From: Bailinhaonella thermotolerans
Lineage (GTDB): Bacteria > Actinomycetota > Actinomycetes > Streptosporangiales > Streptosporangiaceae
Direction: 5' to 3'
DNA length: 64,000 nt
Assembly: GCF_003594875.1 (NCBI RefSeq)
Contig: NZ_QZEY01000006.1
Coordinates: 248,001-312,000, forward strand
The position numbers were made by a program, and so were the translations under genes. Positions within the stretch are counted from its first letter, which is position 1; every line of letters begins with the position of its first letter. Of the stretch, positions 15,512 through 23,226 are shown in pieces. The notes under the pieces are model-generated. The model made no database searches, had not been told where the DNA came from, and was given only the letters and a program-made list of their open reading frames with translations.

Positions 15512-15570
15512 CATGCGAAACGCATGCGGCTCCGATGACACCGGGCACTATCCGCCCGAATCCGGCGGAT
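15512..15570. other. Two short perfect hairpins between the regulator and the membrane gene
   Basis: CATGCG-AAA-CGCATG (15512-15526) and ATCCGCC-7 bases-GGCGGAT (15550-15570). The first could terminate the response regulator message, the second could be an operator for the next gene. Both are exact but short. Confidence 0.35.
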
Positions 15571-15659
15571 GTGACGATCTCGTGCGCCGGGCGTGCCGAT
15601 CACGCACGCCGGTCGTCACACGAGCATCGACGCGTCGTTCGTCGAGGTGAGGAGGTCCG

Positions 15660-16079
15660 ATGGGACAGTCAGCGAGCGCCGCGCCGAAGATCATGGCGAT
15701 CGTCGCCCTGGTCTCGGTCGTCACGGTGGAGTTCGGCGGGCACGCGCTGCTCCGCTTCGTCACCACGGACCGGGGCCGGCTCGGCGCGTTCCGCGAGCGC
15801 TTCTTCCGCGCCGGGCACGCGCACGCCGGCGTCCTCCTGGTGCTGTCCCTCGTCTACCTGCTCCACCTGCCGCGCGCCGGGTTCCCCGCCGCCCTGGAGT
15901 GGCTGGCCGGGGGCGCGTTGCTGGCCGGGGTGCTGGCGCAGTCGGGCGGCTTCTTCCTGCACCTGGCCGTCGGCGAGGAGGGCGGGAGGTCTCCCGGCCT
16001 GCTCCTGACCCGCGCCGGGGCCCTGCTCATCGCCGCCTCCCTGCTCACCCTGGCGGCCGGCCTCGCCCTGGCCCTGTGA
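15660..16079 (+). CDS. Small four-helix membrane protein of unknown function
   Basis: 139 residues. ATG 15660 follows GAGGAGG at six bases. Four predicted membrane helices (about 9-30, 55-75, 80-100, 116-138); histidines line the helices or their ends (GGHALLRF, RAGHAHAG, LLHLP, FFLHLAVG), which might bind metal or haem, but no family is recognised. It stands alone between the response regulator and the quinone reductase. Confidence 0.75.
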   Translation: MGQSASAAPKIMAIVALVSVVTVEFGGHALLRFVTTDRGRLGAFRERFFRAGHAHAGVLLVLSLVYLLHLPRAGFPAALEWLAGGALLAGVLAQSGGFFLHLAVGEEGGRSPGLLLTRAGALLIAASLLTLAAGLALAL

Positions 16080-16159
16080 GGCCGCGCGACCCCGGAAGCG
16101 CCCGCGAGCCCCTGGGGCTTCCCGAGGCTCCGCGGGGCCAGGCTCCTCGCGGCTTCCCG

Positions 16160-16227
16160 CTGATCTCCGGTGATCCCCGCTGATCCCGCTGATCCCGCTG
16201 ATCCCGCTGATCCCGCTGATCCCGGTG
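16160..16227 (+). repeat. 9-bp tandem repeat (CTGATCCCG)n
   Basis: About seven units of CTGATCCCG, the first two imperfect, in the gap before the quinone reductase promoter. Non-coding. Likely a slippage-prone microsatellite-like tract. Confidence 0.9.
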
Positions 16228-16257
16228 GATCTCCGAGGCTTCAGGAGGGACAAGTAG

Positions 16258-16292
16258 TAGACAAACAGATCGTCTTTTTTATAACCATCTGT
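16258..16292 (+). promoter_or_regulatory. Promoter with inverted-repeat operator for the quinone reductase
   Basis: TAGACA (16258-16263), 16 bases, then TATAAC (16280-16285): a recognisable -35/-10 pair in a strikingly AT-rich island. An inverted repeat ACAGAT (16265-16270)/ATCTGT (16287-16292) straddles the -10, suggesting repression by a MarR-, HxlR- or TetR-type dimer that is not encoded next to it. Confidence 0.65.
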
Positions 16293-16336
16293 TAAGGTCT
16301 CACTTGTCGTTCAACCTCCCACGCACAGGAGAAGCC

Positions 16337-17251
16337 ATGTCCACGCGCGCCCTCATCGTCGATCCGTCCGCGCCCGGGAACATCGGGTTCGGGGAGATCC
16401 CCGAACCCGTCGCCGGGCCCGGCCAGGTGCTCGTCGAGGTGGCCCACGCCTCGCTCAACTACGCGGACCTCAACAACGCGGTCTCCGGGCGGATCCCGGC
16501 CGGCGCGCCGCTCGGGCTCGACGCGGCGGGGATCGTGGTGCGGGCGGCGGCGGACGGCTCCGGGCCCGCCGCCGGGAGCCGGGTCGTGCTGTTCGCGGAC
16601 GGCGCGTTCGCCGAGCGGGTGGCCGTGGACGCGTCGTCGGTGGCCGAGGTCCCGGACGGCGTCGGGCTCGCCGAGGCCGCCGCCCTGCCCACGGCCGGCC
16701 TGGCCGCGCTCCGCTCGCTGCGGGCCGCCGGGGCCGGTCCCGGCAAGCGCGTGCTGGTGACCGGCGCCTCCGGAGGCGTCGGGCGTTACGCCGTACGGCT
16801 GGCCGCCCACGCGGGGGCGCACGTCATCGCCTCGGTCGGCTCCCCCGCGCGCGGCGAGGGCCTGGCCGGGGCCGGCGCCGCCGAGGTGGTCGTGGGCCTG
16901 GACGACGTCAAGGAGCCGGTGGACGTCGTGGTGGAAACCGTCGGCGGATCGCACCTGGTCACGGCCTGGGGACTCCTCGCCCCCGGCGGCAGCCTCCAGT
17001 CCGTGGGGTGGACCTCGGGCGAGCCGGCCGTCTTCCCGCCGTACGCCACGGTCGGGCCGCCCAAGACCCTCGTGTCCTACGTCAACGAGTTCGGCGCGGC
17101 CGGCGACCTGGCCGAACTCGTCCGGCTCACCGCCGAGGGCGTCCTGGCCCCCGAGATCGGCTGGCGCGGCTCCTGGGAGCGTTTCGCCGAGGCCGCCGAC
17201 GCCCTGCGCGACCGCCGCGTGAGGGGCAAGGCGCTCTTCGACCTGAGGTGA
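16337..17251 (+). CDS. Zinc-independent medium-chain dehydrogenase / quinone oxidoreductase
   Basis: 304 residues. GroES-like N-terminal half (PGQVLVEVAHASLNYADLNN; APLGLDAAGIV) and a Rossmann half with VLVTGASGGVGRYAVRLA (about residues 136-153) for NADPH. The zinc-ligand cysteines of alcohol dehydrogenases are absent, as in quinone reductases of the QOR type, which reduce quinones or enoyl compounds. ATG 16337 has AGGAG five bases before it; longer in-frame starts lack one. The preceding AT-rich promoter contains an inverted repeat, so it is probably inducible. It faces a small minus-strand gene with only seven bases between the stops. Confidence 0.85.
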   Translation: MSTRALIVDPSAPGNIGFGEIPEPVAGPGQVLVEVAHASLNYADLNNAVSGRIPAGAPLGLDAAGIVVRAAADGSGPAAGSRVVLFADGAFAERVAVDASSVAEVPDGVGLAEAAALPTAGLAALRSLRAAGAGPGKRVLVTGASGGVGRYAVRLAAHAGAHVIASVGSPARGEGLAGAGAAEVVVGLDDVKEPVDVVVETVGGSHLVTAWGLLAPGGSLQSVGWTSGEPAVFPPYATVGPPKTLVSYVNEFGAAGDLAELVRLTAEGVLAPEIGWRGSWERFAEAADALRDRRVRGKALFDLR

Positions 17252-17258
17252 GCCGGGG

Positions 17259-17543
17259 TCAACCCTGGAGCTGCGCCCGGCCCTGATCCGAGACGAACGT
17301 GATGATCATGTAGCGGCCGTTGGCGTAGCTGGTCACGGGGCGGCCGAGCACCTCGCCGGCCCGCCGGGCGACGTCCTGGAAGAGGTCGATCAGCTCCGGG
17401 GTGTCGGCGCTCACCCGGAAACTCCCGTCCGCGGTCAGCCGCTCGGTGACGAGCGGGACGAAGTTCGCCGCCGCCCGCGCCCTCTCGTCCGAGTCGAGGG
17501 GCGTGCGCTTGAGGGCGGGCTGGGCACCGGGGGCCTGCGACAT
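17259..17543 (-). CDS. Small conserved-looking protein of unknown function (94 aa)
   Basis: ATG at 17543 is preceded by GAGGAG on the minus strand. The chain is soluble: ANFVPLVTERLTADGSFRVS, TPELIDLFQDVARRAGEVLG and GRYMIITFVSDQGRAQLQG suggest a helix-helix-strand layout with coding bias throughout. No signal peptide or known motif. It is convergent with the quinone reductase, the stops being seven bases apart, and no terminator fits between them. Confidence 0.72.
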   Translation of the reverse strand: MSQAPGAQPALKRTPLDSDERARAAANFVPLVTERLTADGSFRVSADTPELIDLFQDVARRAGEVLGRPVTSYANGRYMIITFVSDQGRAQLQG

Positions 17544-17954
17544 CTGATCTCCTCGTGATCGCCGTCCCCCAAGGATGCACCCCCGAGGGCAGCGGCCGGA
17601 CCGGTATGCGCCCTTCTCTCCCCGCTCCCGCCACCCCGCCGTCCCGCTGATGCCGTACGGCACGGCGGGGCACCGCGCCCGCCCCGCCGCCCGCGCCCCC
17701 TGCGCCGCCCGCCGTACGGCCGACTGCCGCGCTGGAGATCGCCCCGCCGCCTGACGAGGCCGGCCCTCCGGCCGGGAGAGGCTCGCGCCGCCGTACCCCG
17801 GCTCCCGACGGCGGCGCCCCGGCCCGGCGCGGGGCGGGCGGGCGGCGGTCCCGGCGGGGCGGGCATGGGGCGGGCATTGCCAAGACATGGGGCGCCGTCT
17901 CCGCTGGCAGGACGGAAAGTGGGCAGGTGACGGGGTGGACTAGGGAGGACCCAC
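17544..17954. other. Intergenic gap with CCGTACGGC motifs
   Basis: About 410 bases, no credible gene. Two CCGTACGGC palindromes lie at about 17655 and 17713. It should contain the divergent promoters of the flanking small genes; I cannot place them. Confidence 0.4.
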
Positions 17955-18308
17955 ATGAGCGAACGCGACGATCGGAACAAGCGGCTCCAGGAGGTCGCGG
18001 CCGAGCACGTGCAGCACCTGTCCGGCGAGACCGCGCGGGGCGGCACCGATCCGGAGGCCCGCGGCCGGCGGTACAAGGGGGAGCAGCCGCCCAAGGACCA
18101 GGGCGACGCGCGCGGGCAGGTCGAGGGCATCGGCGACATGGGCGGCACCGGCACCCGGAGCGCGCTGGGCGACCAGAGCACGGGCGGCGAGGCGGCCCGC
18201 CAGTCGATCGGCGCCGACCCCGACCAGGCGGAGCGCGAGGTGCCCGACCGGAACACCGGGGAGACCACCCGCCGTCAGCTCCGTCAGGACCAGGGCGGCG
18301 ACCAGTAG
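17955..18308 (+). CDS. Small highly hydrophilic protein (117 aa), possibly disordered
   Basis: GGGAGGA precedes the ATG. The product is dominated by charged and small residues (E, D, R, Q, G) with almost no hydrophobic core after residue 30: GGTDPEARGRRYKGEQPPKD, GIGDMGGTGTRSALGDQ, REVPDRNTGETTRRQLRQ. It is likely intrinsically disordered and cytoplasmic, like desiccation- or stress-related hydrophilins, but no named motif is present. It is 30 bases upstream of the HTH-TM-I36 gene on the same strand and may be cotranscribed. Confidence 0.72.
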   Translation: MSERDDRNKRLQEVAAEHVQHLSGETARGGTDPEARGRRYKGEQPPKDQGDARGQVEGIGDMGGTGTRSALGDQSTGGEAARQSIGADPDQAEREVPDRNTGETTRRQLRQDQGGDQ

Positions 18309-18338
18309 CCTTGATCGCGCGAGGACCACCGGGAGATA

Positions 18339-19433
18339 GTGGCCCGGTGGTCCTTTGACGAAACGGCCCGGGAACTCGCCGCGGTCCTGGACGAGATCTC
18401 GCAAGCCGTACAAATCGGCCTCCAGGGACAGCCCCAGAAGGTTCTGGCGAACCGCCTGGGCGTGAACCAGGGGCTGGTGTCGCTGTGGATGAAGGGGCGG
18501 GGGCAGCTCACCTCCGGCAAGAAGCTGCCCGGCGCCGGGGAGACCCGCGCGATCGCCGCCGCGCTGGGCCTGACCGGCCGCGCCGCGGACGAGCTGGAAC
18601 GCCTCGGCCGCCGCGTCGACGACCTGCGCGCCCGGCTGGAGGCCGCAGACCGCTCCTGGCGCAAACGCGCCGCCGCCCTCCTCGGCCCGCCGGGCGCGTC
18701 CGGCCCGGGAAGCCCGGCGGAGACGACGAGCCAGGAGAACCCCGCGGACACGCCCGGTACGGCGGACGCGGGACGCTCGGGCGGTACGCCGGACGCGGGC
18801 GGCAGGGCGGGAGCGGGCGGCAGGGCGGACGCGGGGAGCGCGCCGGGCACGACCGGTACGGCTGATACGGCTGATACGGCTGATACGGCCGGCGCGGGGA
18901 GGGCGGCGGGGCCGGGGCCGGCCGAGACCGCGTTCGGGGACGGCCCGCCGCCGGAAGGGCCGGGGGAGGTCACCGCGCCGACGCCGGTGATCGTGCCCTG
19001 GCACGTACGGCTCGCGCGGTCGCGGCTGGTGGTCGCGGGGGTGGGCGTGCCGCTCATCGTGCTGGTCGCGGTCCTGCTGGGCCGTTCGATGTCCGGGCCC
19101 GGACCCGGCCCGGTGCCGCCGACGACGCCCCCGGTGCCGCCGTCGACCACCCCGTCGGTGAAGCCTCCGGCTTGCCGGGAAGGGGCGATCTGCCTGTGGC
19201 CGGAGCGGGCGTTCCGGGGCGAGATGCGGGTCTGGACGCCGGGGAAGGACCGCGACGGGAAGCTGCCCGCGGACCTGCGCGACCACGTGGGGTCGTTCGT
19301 GGCGTCGGCGCGCGCCTGCTTCCGGGACACCGAGTCGGGCGAGGAGCGCGAGACGGAGCCCACCGACTGGAGCGCCAAGTACACCGACCCCGGCCGCTTC
19401 GGCGCGCGCATGGACGCCATCCGGGCCTGCTGA
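18339..19433 (+). CDS. HTH-transmembrane-I36 fusion (putative membrane-bound regulator)
   Basis: 364 residues in three parts. Residues 10-90: an XRE-like helix-turn-helix (QPQKVLANRLGVNQGLVSLW). Residues 110-220: a low-complexity Ala/Gly/Thr/Asp linker with TADTADTADT repeats. One membrane helix at about 231-250 (LVVAGVGVPLIVLVAVLLG), then a Pro/Thr-rich stalk and an outside domain of about 80 residues with three cysteines (CREGAICLWPERAFRG and ARACFRD) resembling peptidase inhibitor I36/crystallin-like folds. So DNA binding inside and a beta-rich sensor or inhibitor outside. GTG start with GGGAG. The topology suggests transmembrane signalling, perhaps by proteolysis. Confidence 0.72.
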   Translation: MARWSFDETARELAAVLDEISQAVQIGLQGQPQKVLANRLGVNQGLVSLWMKGRGQLTSGKKLPGAGETRAIAAALGLTGRAADELERLGRRVDDLRARLEAADRSWRKRAAALLGPPGASGPGSPAETTSQENPADTPGTADAGRSGGTPDAGGRAGAGGRADAGSAPGTTGTADTADTADTAGAGRAAGPGPAETAFGDGPPPEGPGEVTAPTPVIVPWHVRLARSRLVVAGVGVPLIVLVAVLLGRSMSGPGPGPVPPTTPPVPPSTTPSVKPPACREGAICLWPERAFRGEMRVWTPGKDRDGKLPADLRDHVGSFVASARACFRDTESGEERETEPTDWSAKYTDPGRFGARMDAIRAC

Positions 19434-19602
19434 CCCCGCCGAACGGCCCGCACGACACCCCCACACGAGCCCCACGCGACAAGCCCGCCCGCACGACGCG
19501 GCGGGCCAGCCCTCGTAACGGGGAAGGGCCCCGCCCTCGTGACGGGGAAGGGGCCCCGCCCGCTCGACGCGGACGGGGCCCCGCCCCCGCGGATGGACGC
19601 GG

Positions 19603-20349
19603 TCAGACGCGCGACCGCAGACAGTAGATGGAGGTGGAGACGGAGCCGACGCCGCCCAGGCGCACGCTCGCGTGAGCCTGGAAGCAGCCGACGCTCACCG
19701 GGACCCACACTCCGCCGCTGCGCCCCTTCCGGACGCCGCTGAACGTGTGCCAGGCGCGGCCCCCGGCGGGCTGGAGGCACTGCCCGCTCTGCCTGCCGGC
19801 GCACTGCCTGATCTTGAGCCACATGCCCTTGGCCGTGCCCCAGGTGCGGTTGGTGGAGTTCAGGAAGGCGCAGGCGGTGCGGGTGCGGGAGTCGTAGTAC
19901 AGGTGCAGGTAGGCGGCCGTCCGGCCCGAGACGGTCACGGCCTCCCTGGTGACGCGGTCGCCGGCGCACCGGGCCAGGGTCGGCGCGGACACGGCCCGCC
20001 CGCGCGGGGAGTTCGTCTCCGAACGGTCCCCGGGCGCGGCCTCACGCCCGCCCGGGTCCGACCCCGACCGGCTCCCCGGGTCGGACGCGGACCGGCTTCC
20101 GGGGTCGGACGCGGACCGGCTCCCCGGGTCGGAGGCCGAGCGGCCGGCCGGGTCGGCGGCGGAGCGGTCGCCCGGGTCGGCGGCCGAGGCCGACCGCGCC
20201 CCGGAGACAGAACCGGAGACGGAACCGGCGGCGGACCCGGCGGCGGACCCGGCGGCGGACCCAGCGAACGCGGCGCCGGCCGGGGCCGCGACGAGGGTGA
20301 CGCCGAGCGTTCCGGCGGCGATCGCGGCGGAGAGCGGACGATGACGCAT
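19603..20349 (-). CDS. Secreted protein with Ser-Asp-Pro repeats and a Cys-rich C-terminus
   Basis: 248 residues; ATG 20349 with GAGGAG. A Sec signal (LSAAIAAGTLGVTLVAAPAG) is followed by a low-complexity Gly/Ser/Ala then S-D-P-G-[SD]-R-S repeat region (about 30-105). The C-terminal domain (about 120-248) is compact with paired cysteines (LARCAGD, TACAFLN, IRQCAGRQSGQC, VGCFQAH, YCLRS) and aromatic strands (YLHLYYDSRTRTACAFLNS). It resembles small secreted actinomycete proteins of unknown role; the stalk-plus-domain layout suggests surface attachment or wall passage. Convergent with the HTH-I36 gene, which also ends in an extracellular domain. Confidence 0.75.
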   Translation of the reverse strand: MRHRPLSAAIAAGTLGVTLVAAPAGAAFAGSAAGSAAGSAAGSVSGSVSGARSASAADPGDRSAADPAGRSASDPGSRSASDPGSRSASDPGSRSGSDPGGREAAPGDRSETNSPRGRAVSAPTLARCAGDRVTREAVTVSGRTAAYLHLYYDSRTRTACAFLNSTNRTWGTAKGMWLKIRQCAGRQSGQCLQPAGGRAWHTFSGVRKGRSGGVWVPVSVGCFQAHASVRLGGVGSVSTSIYCLRSRV

Positions 20350-20454
20350 GGGACTCCTCTCAGAGTGAAGCGGATGGACGCCCCGCCCCCGGGGGCTCCC
20401 CCACCTTCTCCGCGCCCCTCCCGGCCCGGCCACAGCCCGCGGCGCCGACCTCTT

Positions 20455-20504
20455 GCGGCGCAACTTGCGCCGCTCCGACCTGCGTTTACACCGTCGCGGC
20501 GCAA
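20455..20504. promoter_or_regulatory. Three copies of a GCGGCGCAA motif, putative operator
   Basis: GCGGCGCAA (20455-20463) and its exact complement TTGCGCCGC (20465-20473) form a palindrome with one central base, and GCGGCGCAA recurs at 20496-20504. They lie between the MFS stop and the secreted-protein start, in position to control the latter. Confidence 0.5.
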
Positions 20505-20526
20505 GAACCCGCGACGCCGGTACGCC

Positions 20527-21726
20527 TCAGGCGGCCTCGGAGGACACCACGGGGATCCGGTGGTACCCCAGCAGCGCCACCGCGCCCACGGCGCACGCCG
20601 CCGCCACCGCCGACAGCACCACCGCGTACCCCGCCTCCTCGGCCAGGAGCGCCGCCGCGAGCGGGGCCAGCGCCGCGGCCACCGTGACCGGCAGGGCCAG
20701 GGCCCCGCTGAGCGCGCCGTACCCGGCGGTGCCGTACCGGTCCGCCAGCAGCGTGGGGCGGGCGATCGTGGCGACGCCGAAGCCCAGCCCGAACAGGACC
20801 ACGGCCGCGATCGCCCCGGCGGGCGAGCGGCCGACCACGGGGAGCAGCGCGGCGGCGGTGGCCTGGAGGGCGAAGACGGCGGCGGTCACCAGCGCCACCG
20901 GGAAGCGCGTGCGCAGGCCCGAGGTGACCAGCCGCCCGGTCACCGACAGCACGCCCAGCAGCCCGGCCACGGCGGCGGCGAACACCGGGGAGTGGCCGAG
21001 CACGATCAGGTACGTCACGAGGAGGACGCCGACGACGGTCGTGGCGCAGGTCTGCGCGACGAACGCGGCGGCCAGCAGCAGGAACGCGCGCTCGCGCACC
21101 GCCCCGTTCGGCGGGGCCACCTCGGAACGGTCCACGGTCTTCCTCCGGCGCAGCACGAGCCCGTGCAGGGGCACCGCGACCACGCCGTACCCGAGGCCGA
21201 GGATCACCAGCGCGAGGCGCCAGCCGTACCGCTCGACGAGGAACCCGGTGAGCGGCACGAACACGGTGGAGGCGAGCCCGGCCACGATCGTGACCGCGAG
21301 CAGGGCCCTGGCGCGCCGCCGCGGGTCGAACCACCCGACCACGATCGTCAGCGCCGCGTCGTACAGCACCATCGCCGAGGCCACGCCGATGAGCACGAAC
21401 ACCAGGTAGAGCTGGAGCAGGGTCTCCACCCGCGACCACAGGAGCAGGCCCGCCGCGCCCAGCAGCGAACCGGCGGTCATCGGCCACCGCCCGCCCCACC
21501 GGTCCAGCCAGCGCCCCACCACCGGGGCGGCCATCCCGGCGACGACCCGGCCGAGGGTGAGGGCGACCGTCAGCGACGCGACCCCCGCGCCCAGTTCGCC
21601 CTGCATCGGCGTGAGGAACACCGAGAAGGCGTAGTACAGCGCCCCGTATCCCGCCGTCTGCGTCACCGCCAGCGCCACGACCAGGCGGCGGCCGTACCGG
21701 TCGTCGGCGCTCCCTCCCACCAGCAC
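20527..21726 (-). CDS. MFS transporter, 12-TMS
   Basis: About 399 residues with twelve hydrophobic segments. GTG at 21726 is chosen because GAGGAGG lies nine bases before it and the first helix starts soon after; longer frames run through arginine-rich non-membrane sequence. Features such as TVALTLGRVVAGMAAPVVGR (TM2-loop, motif A-like), a long cytoplasmic loop near the middle (RRRKTVDRSEVAPPNGA) and RPTLLADRYGTAGYGALSG fit the monocarboxylate/oxalate-formate antiporter branch of the superfamily. Substrate unknown. It is divergent from the alpha/beta hydrolase with a 417-bp gap. Confidence 0.85.
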   Translation of the reverse strand: MLVGGSADDRYGRRLVVALAVTQTAGYGALYYAFSVFLTPMQGELGAGVASLTVALTLGRVVAGMAAPVVGRWLDRWGGRWPMTAGSLLGAAGLLLWSRVETLLQLYLVFVLIGVASAMVLYDAALTIVVGWFDPRRRARALLAVTIVAGLASTVFVPLTGFLVERYGWRLALVILGLGYGVVAVPLHGLVLRRRKTVDRSEVAPPNGAVRERAFLLLAAAFVAQTCATTVVGVLLVTYLIVLGHSPVFAAAVAGLLGVLSVTGRLVTSGLRTRFPVALVTAAVFALQATAAALLPVVGRSPAGAIAAVVLFGLGFGVATIARPTLLADRYGTAGYGALSGALALPVTVAAALAPLAAALLAEEAGYAVVLSAVAAACAVGAVALLGYHRIPVVSSEAA

Positions 21727-22143
21727 CGCTCCGAGCCTCCTCAGCGGTAGCTCCACCGCCGCCCCCTCACTCCACCGCGCGTGATCATGTACGGCATTCT
21801 GCCCTCTCCACCGCTTCCGACCCGCGCGAACCCGCACCCCCATCCCACCCCGTCCGCCGTACGGCGCGCCGCCCCGCCCCCACTCCACGAAAAGGACGGC
21901 CGTGCCCCCGCCTCCGATGCTCCGCGGCCTCGGCACCCCGCCGCGACGTCCTCACCCTGGCCGGAGCCGCTTCGGCGGGAACGGGCGGGGGCCGGCGGGC
22001 CGGAACGGACGGGCCGGTGGGGCGGAACGGACGGGGCTGGTGGGGCGGGAACGGGGCGGGGGCCGCGGGGCGGAAGGGGCGGCGGGAAACGCGGGGGAAA
22101 TGCGTTGGCGTCGGGCGGCGGGCGGTGGCTAACGTCGGGCACT
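21727..22143. other. Divergent promoter gap with GGAACGGACGGG repeats
   Basis: About 417 bases. It contains imperfect direct repeats of GCGGAACGGACGGG around 21990-22070 and a CCGTACGGCG motif at about 21849. No gene is supported. GTGATCATGTACGGCATT near 21780 is the least GC-rich part and may hold the MFS promoter. Confidence 0.45.
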
Positions 22144-23013
22144 ATGAAATTCGGGGTGAGGGAGCCGGAGCGGCTGGGGGCCGTACGGCTCGAAGACGGC
22201 AGGCAGCTCGGCTGGGCCCAGTGGGGACCGGAGGACGGGACGCCGGTGTTGTTCTTCTCCGGCTCGGCGATGGGACGCAGCCTGGGGTTCGGCGGTGACG
22301 TGCTCGGGCGGCTGGGCGTACGCCTGATCTCGGTGGACCGGCCGGGGCTGGGCTCCTCCGACGCCGACCCGGAGCGGTCGCTGACGGACTGGGCCGCGGA
22401 CGTGTCGCAGCTCGTGGACGGGCTCGGGCTGACCGGGGCGCGCGGGGTCGGGTTCTCGCACGGCGCGCCGTTCACGCTGGTCTGCGCGGCGGCGGGGGTG
22501 CTCTCGGCGGCGGCCGTGGTCTCCGGGCTGGACGAGCTGAGCCGGCCGGAGCTCGCGCCGCTGCTCGACCCGGACGTCGCCGAGCTGGTACGGCTGGCCG
22601 CCGCCGACCCGGCCGCGTTCGAGGTGTCGTTCACCTCCCACGCCGACGCCGACATGCTCTGGGGCGTCATCGAGCGGTTCAGCCCGCAGCGCGACATGGA
22701 GATCTACGCGCACCCGGCCTTCGAGCCCGCCTACCGCCGCTCGCTCACAGAGGGCTTCTCCCAGGGCGCCGCCGGGTACGCCCGCGACCTCACCCTGGCC
22801 TACCGGCCCTGGCCCTTCGACGTCGCGGACATCACCGTGCCCGTGGACCTCTGGTACGGCGGCCACGACCCCGGCTCCGTCCACTCCCCCGACCACGGCG
22901 CCACCCTGGCCGCCCGCATCCCCAAGGCCCGCCGCCACGTCATCCCGGACAGCGGCGGCGCCATCCTCTGGACCCACGCCGAGGACATCCTCCGCACCCT
23001 CCTCGCCCGCTGA
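22144..23013 (+). CDS. Alpha/beta hydrolase
   Basis: 289 residues. The fold is evident: oxyanion strand VLFFSGSAMGRS, DRPGLGSSD, nucleophile elbow GFSHGAP (Ser near 104), and the acid loop YGGHDPGS (near 239). The usual closing GH motif for the catalytic histidine is replaced by SGGAILWTHAEDIL; a His is five residues later, so either the triad is rearranged or the enzyme is atypical. Such proteins hydrolyse esters, lactones or amides. ATG 22144 has no strong ribosome site, but homology starts here. It is convergent with the methyltransferase, with a large inverted repeat between them. Confidence 0.82.
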   Translation: MKFGVREPERLGAVRLEDGRQLGWAQWGPEDGTPVLFFSGSAMGRSLGFGGDVLGRLGVRLISVDRPGLGSSDADPERSLTDWAADVSQLVDGLGLTGARGVGFSHGAPFTLVCAAAGVLSAAAVVSGLDELSRPELAPLLDPDVAELVRLAAADPAAFEVSFTSHADADMLWGVIERFSPQRDMEIYAHPAFEPAYRRSLTEGFSQGAAGYARDLTLAYRPWPFDVADITVPVDLWYGGHDPGSVHSPDHGATLAARIPKARRHVIPDSGGAILWTHAEDILRTLLAR

Positions 23014-23079
23014 CGGCGAGCGCCCGCCCCCCCCGCCGTCTTGCGATCCCGCGCCCACCCGCCAGGGCCCCGGCCCTCC

Positions 23080-23165
23080 CCGTGATCTCGCGATCGCGCG
23101 CCTGCCCGCCTACAGGCCGGGGCTTCGGCCAGGGCCGGCGCCGACGCTGGATCGCGAGATCACGG
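23080..23165. terminator. Bidirectional terminator: long inverted repeat between convergent genes
   Basis: Perfect 16-bp arms CCGTGATCTCGCGATC (23080-23095) and GATCGCGAGATCACGG (23150-23165) enclose 54 bases that themselves can form GGCC-rich hairpins. It sits between the stops of the hydrolase (plus) and methyltransferase (minus). Confidence 0.72.
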
Positions 23166-23226
23166 CGGTGCGGCGGGGGCCGCTCCCGTACGGCAGGCCC
23201 GTGCGCCGGCCGTACCGGAGCCGCGA

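Noticed and set aside
22144-23013. Hydrolase considered a pseudogene because the GH motif is missing
   Set aside because: The frame is intact with normal codon use, and a His lies close by; the change may be a subfamily feature.
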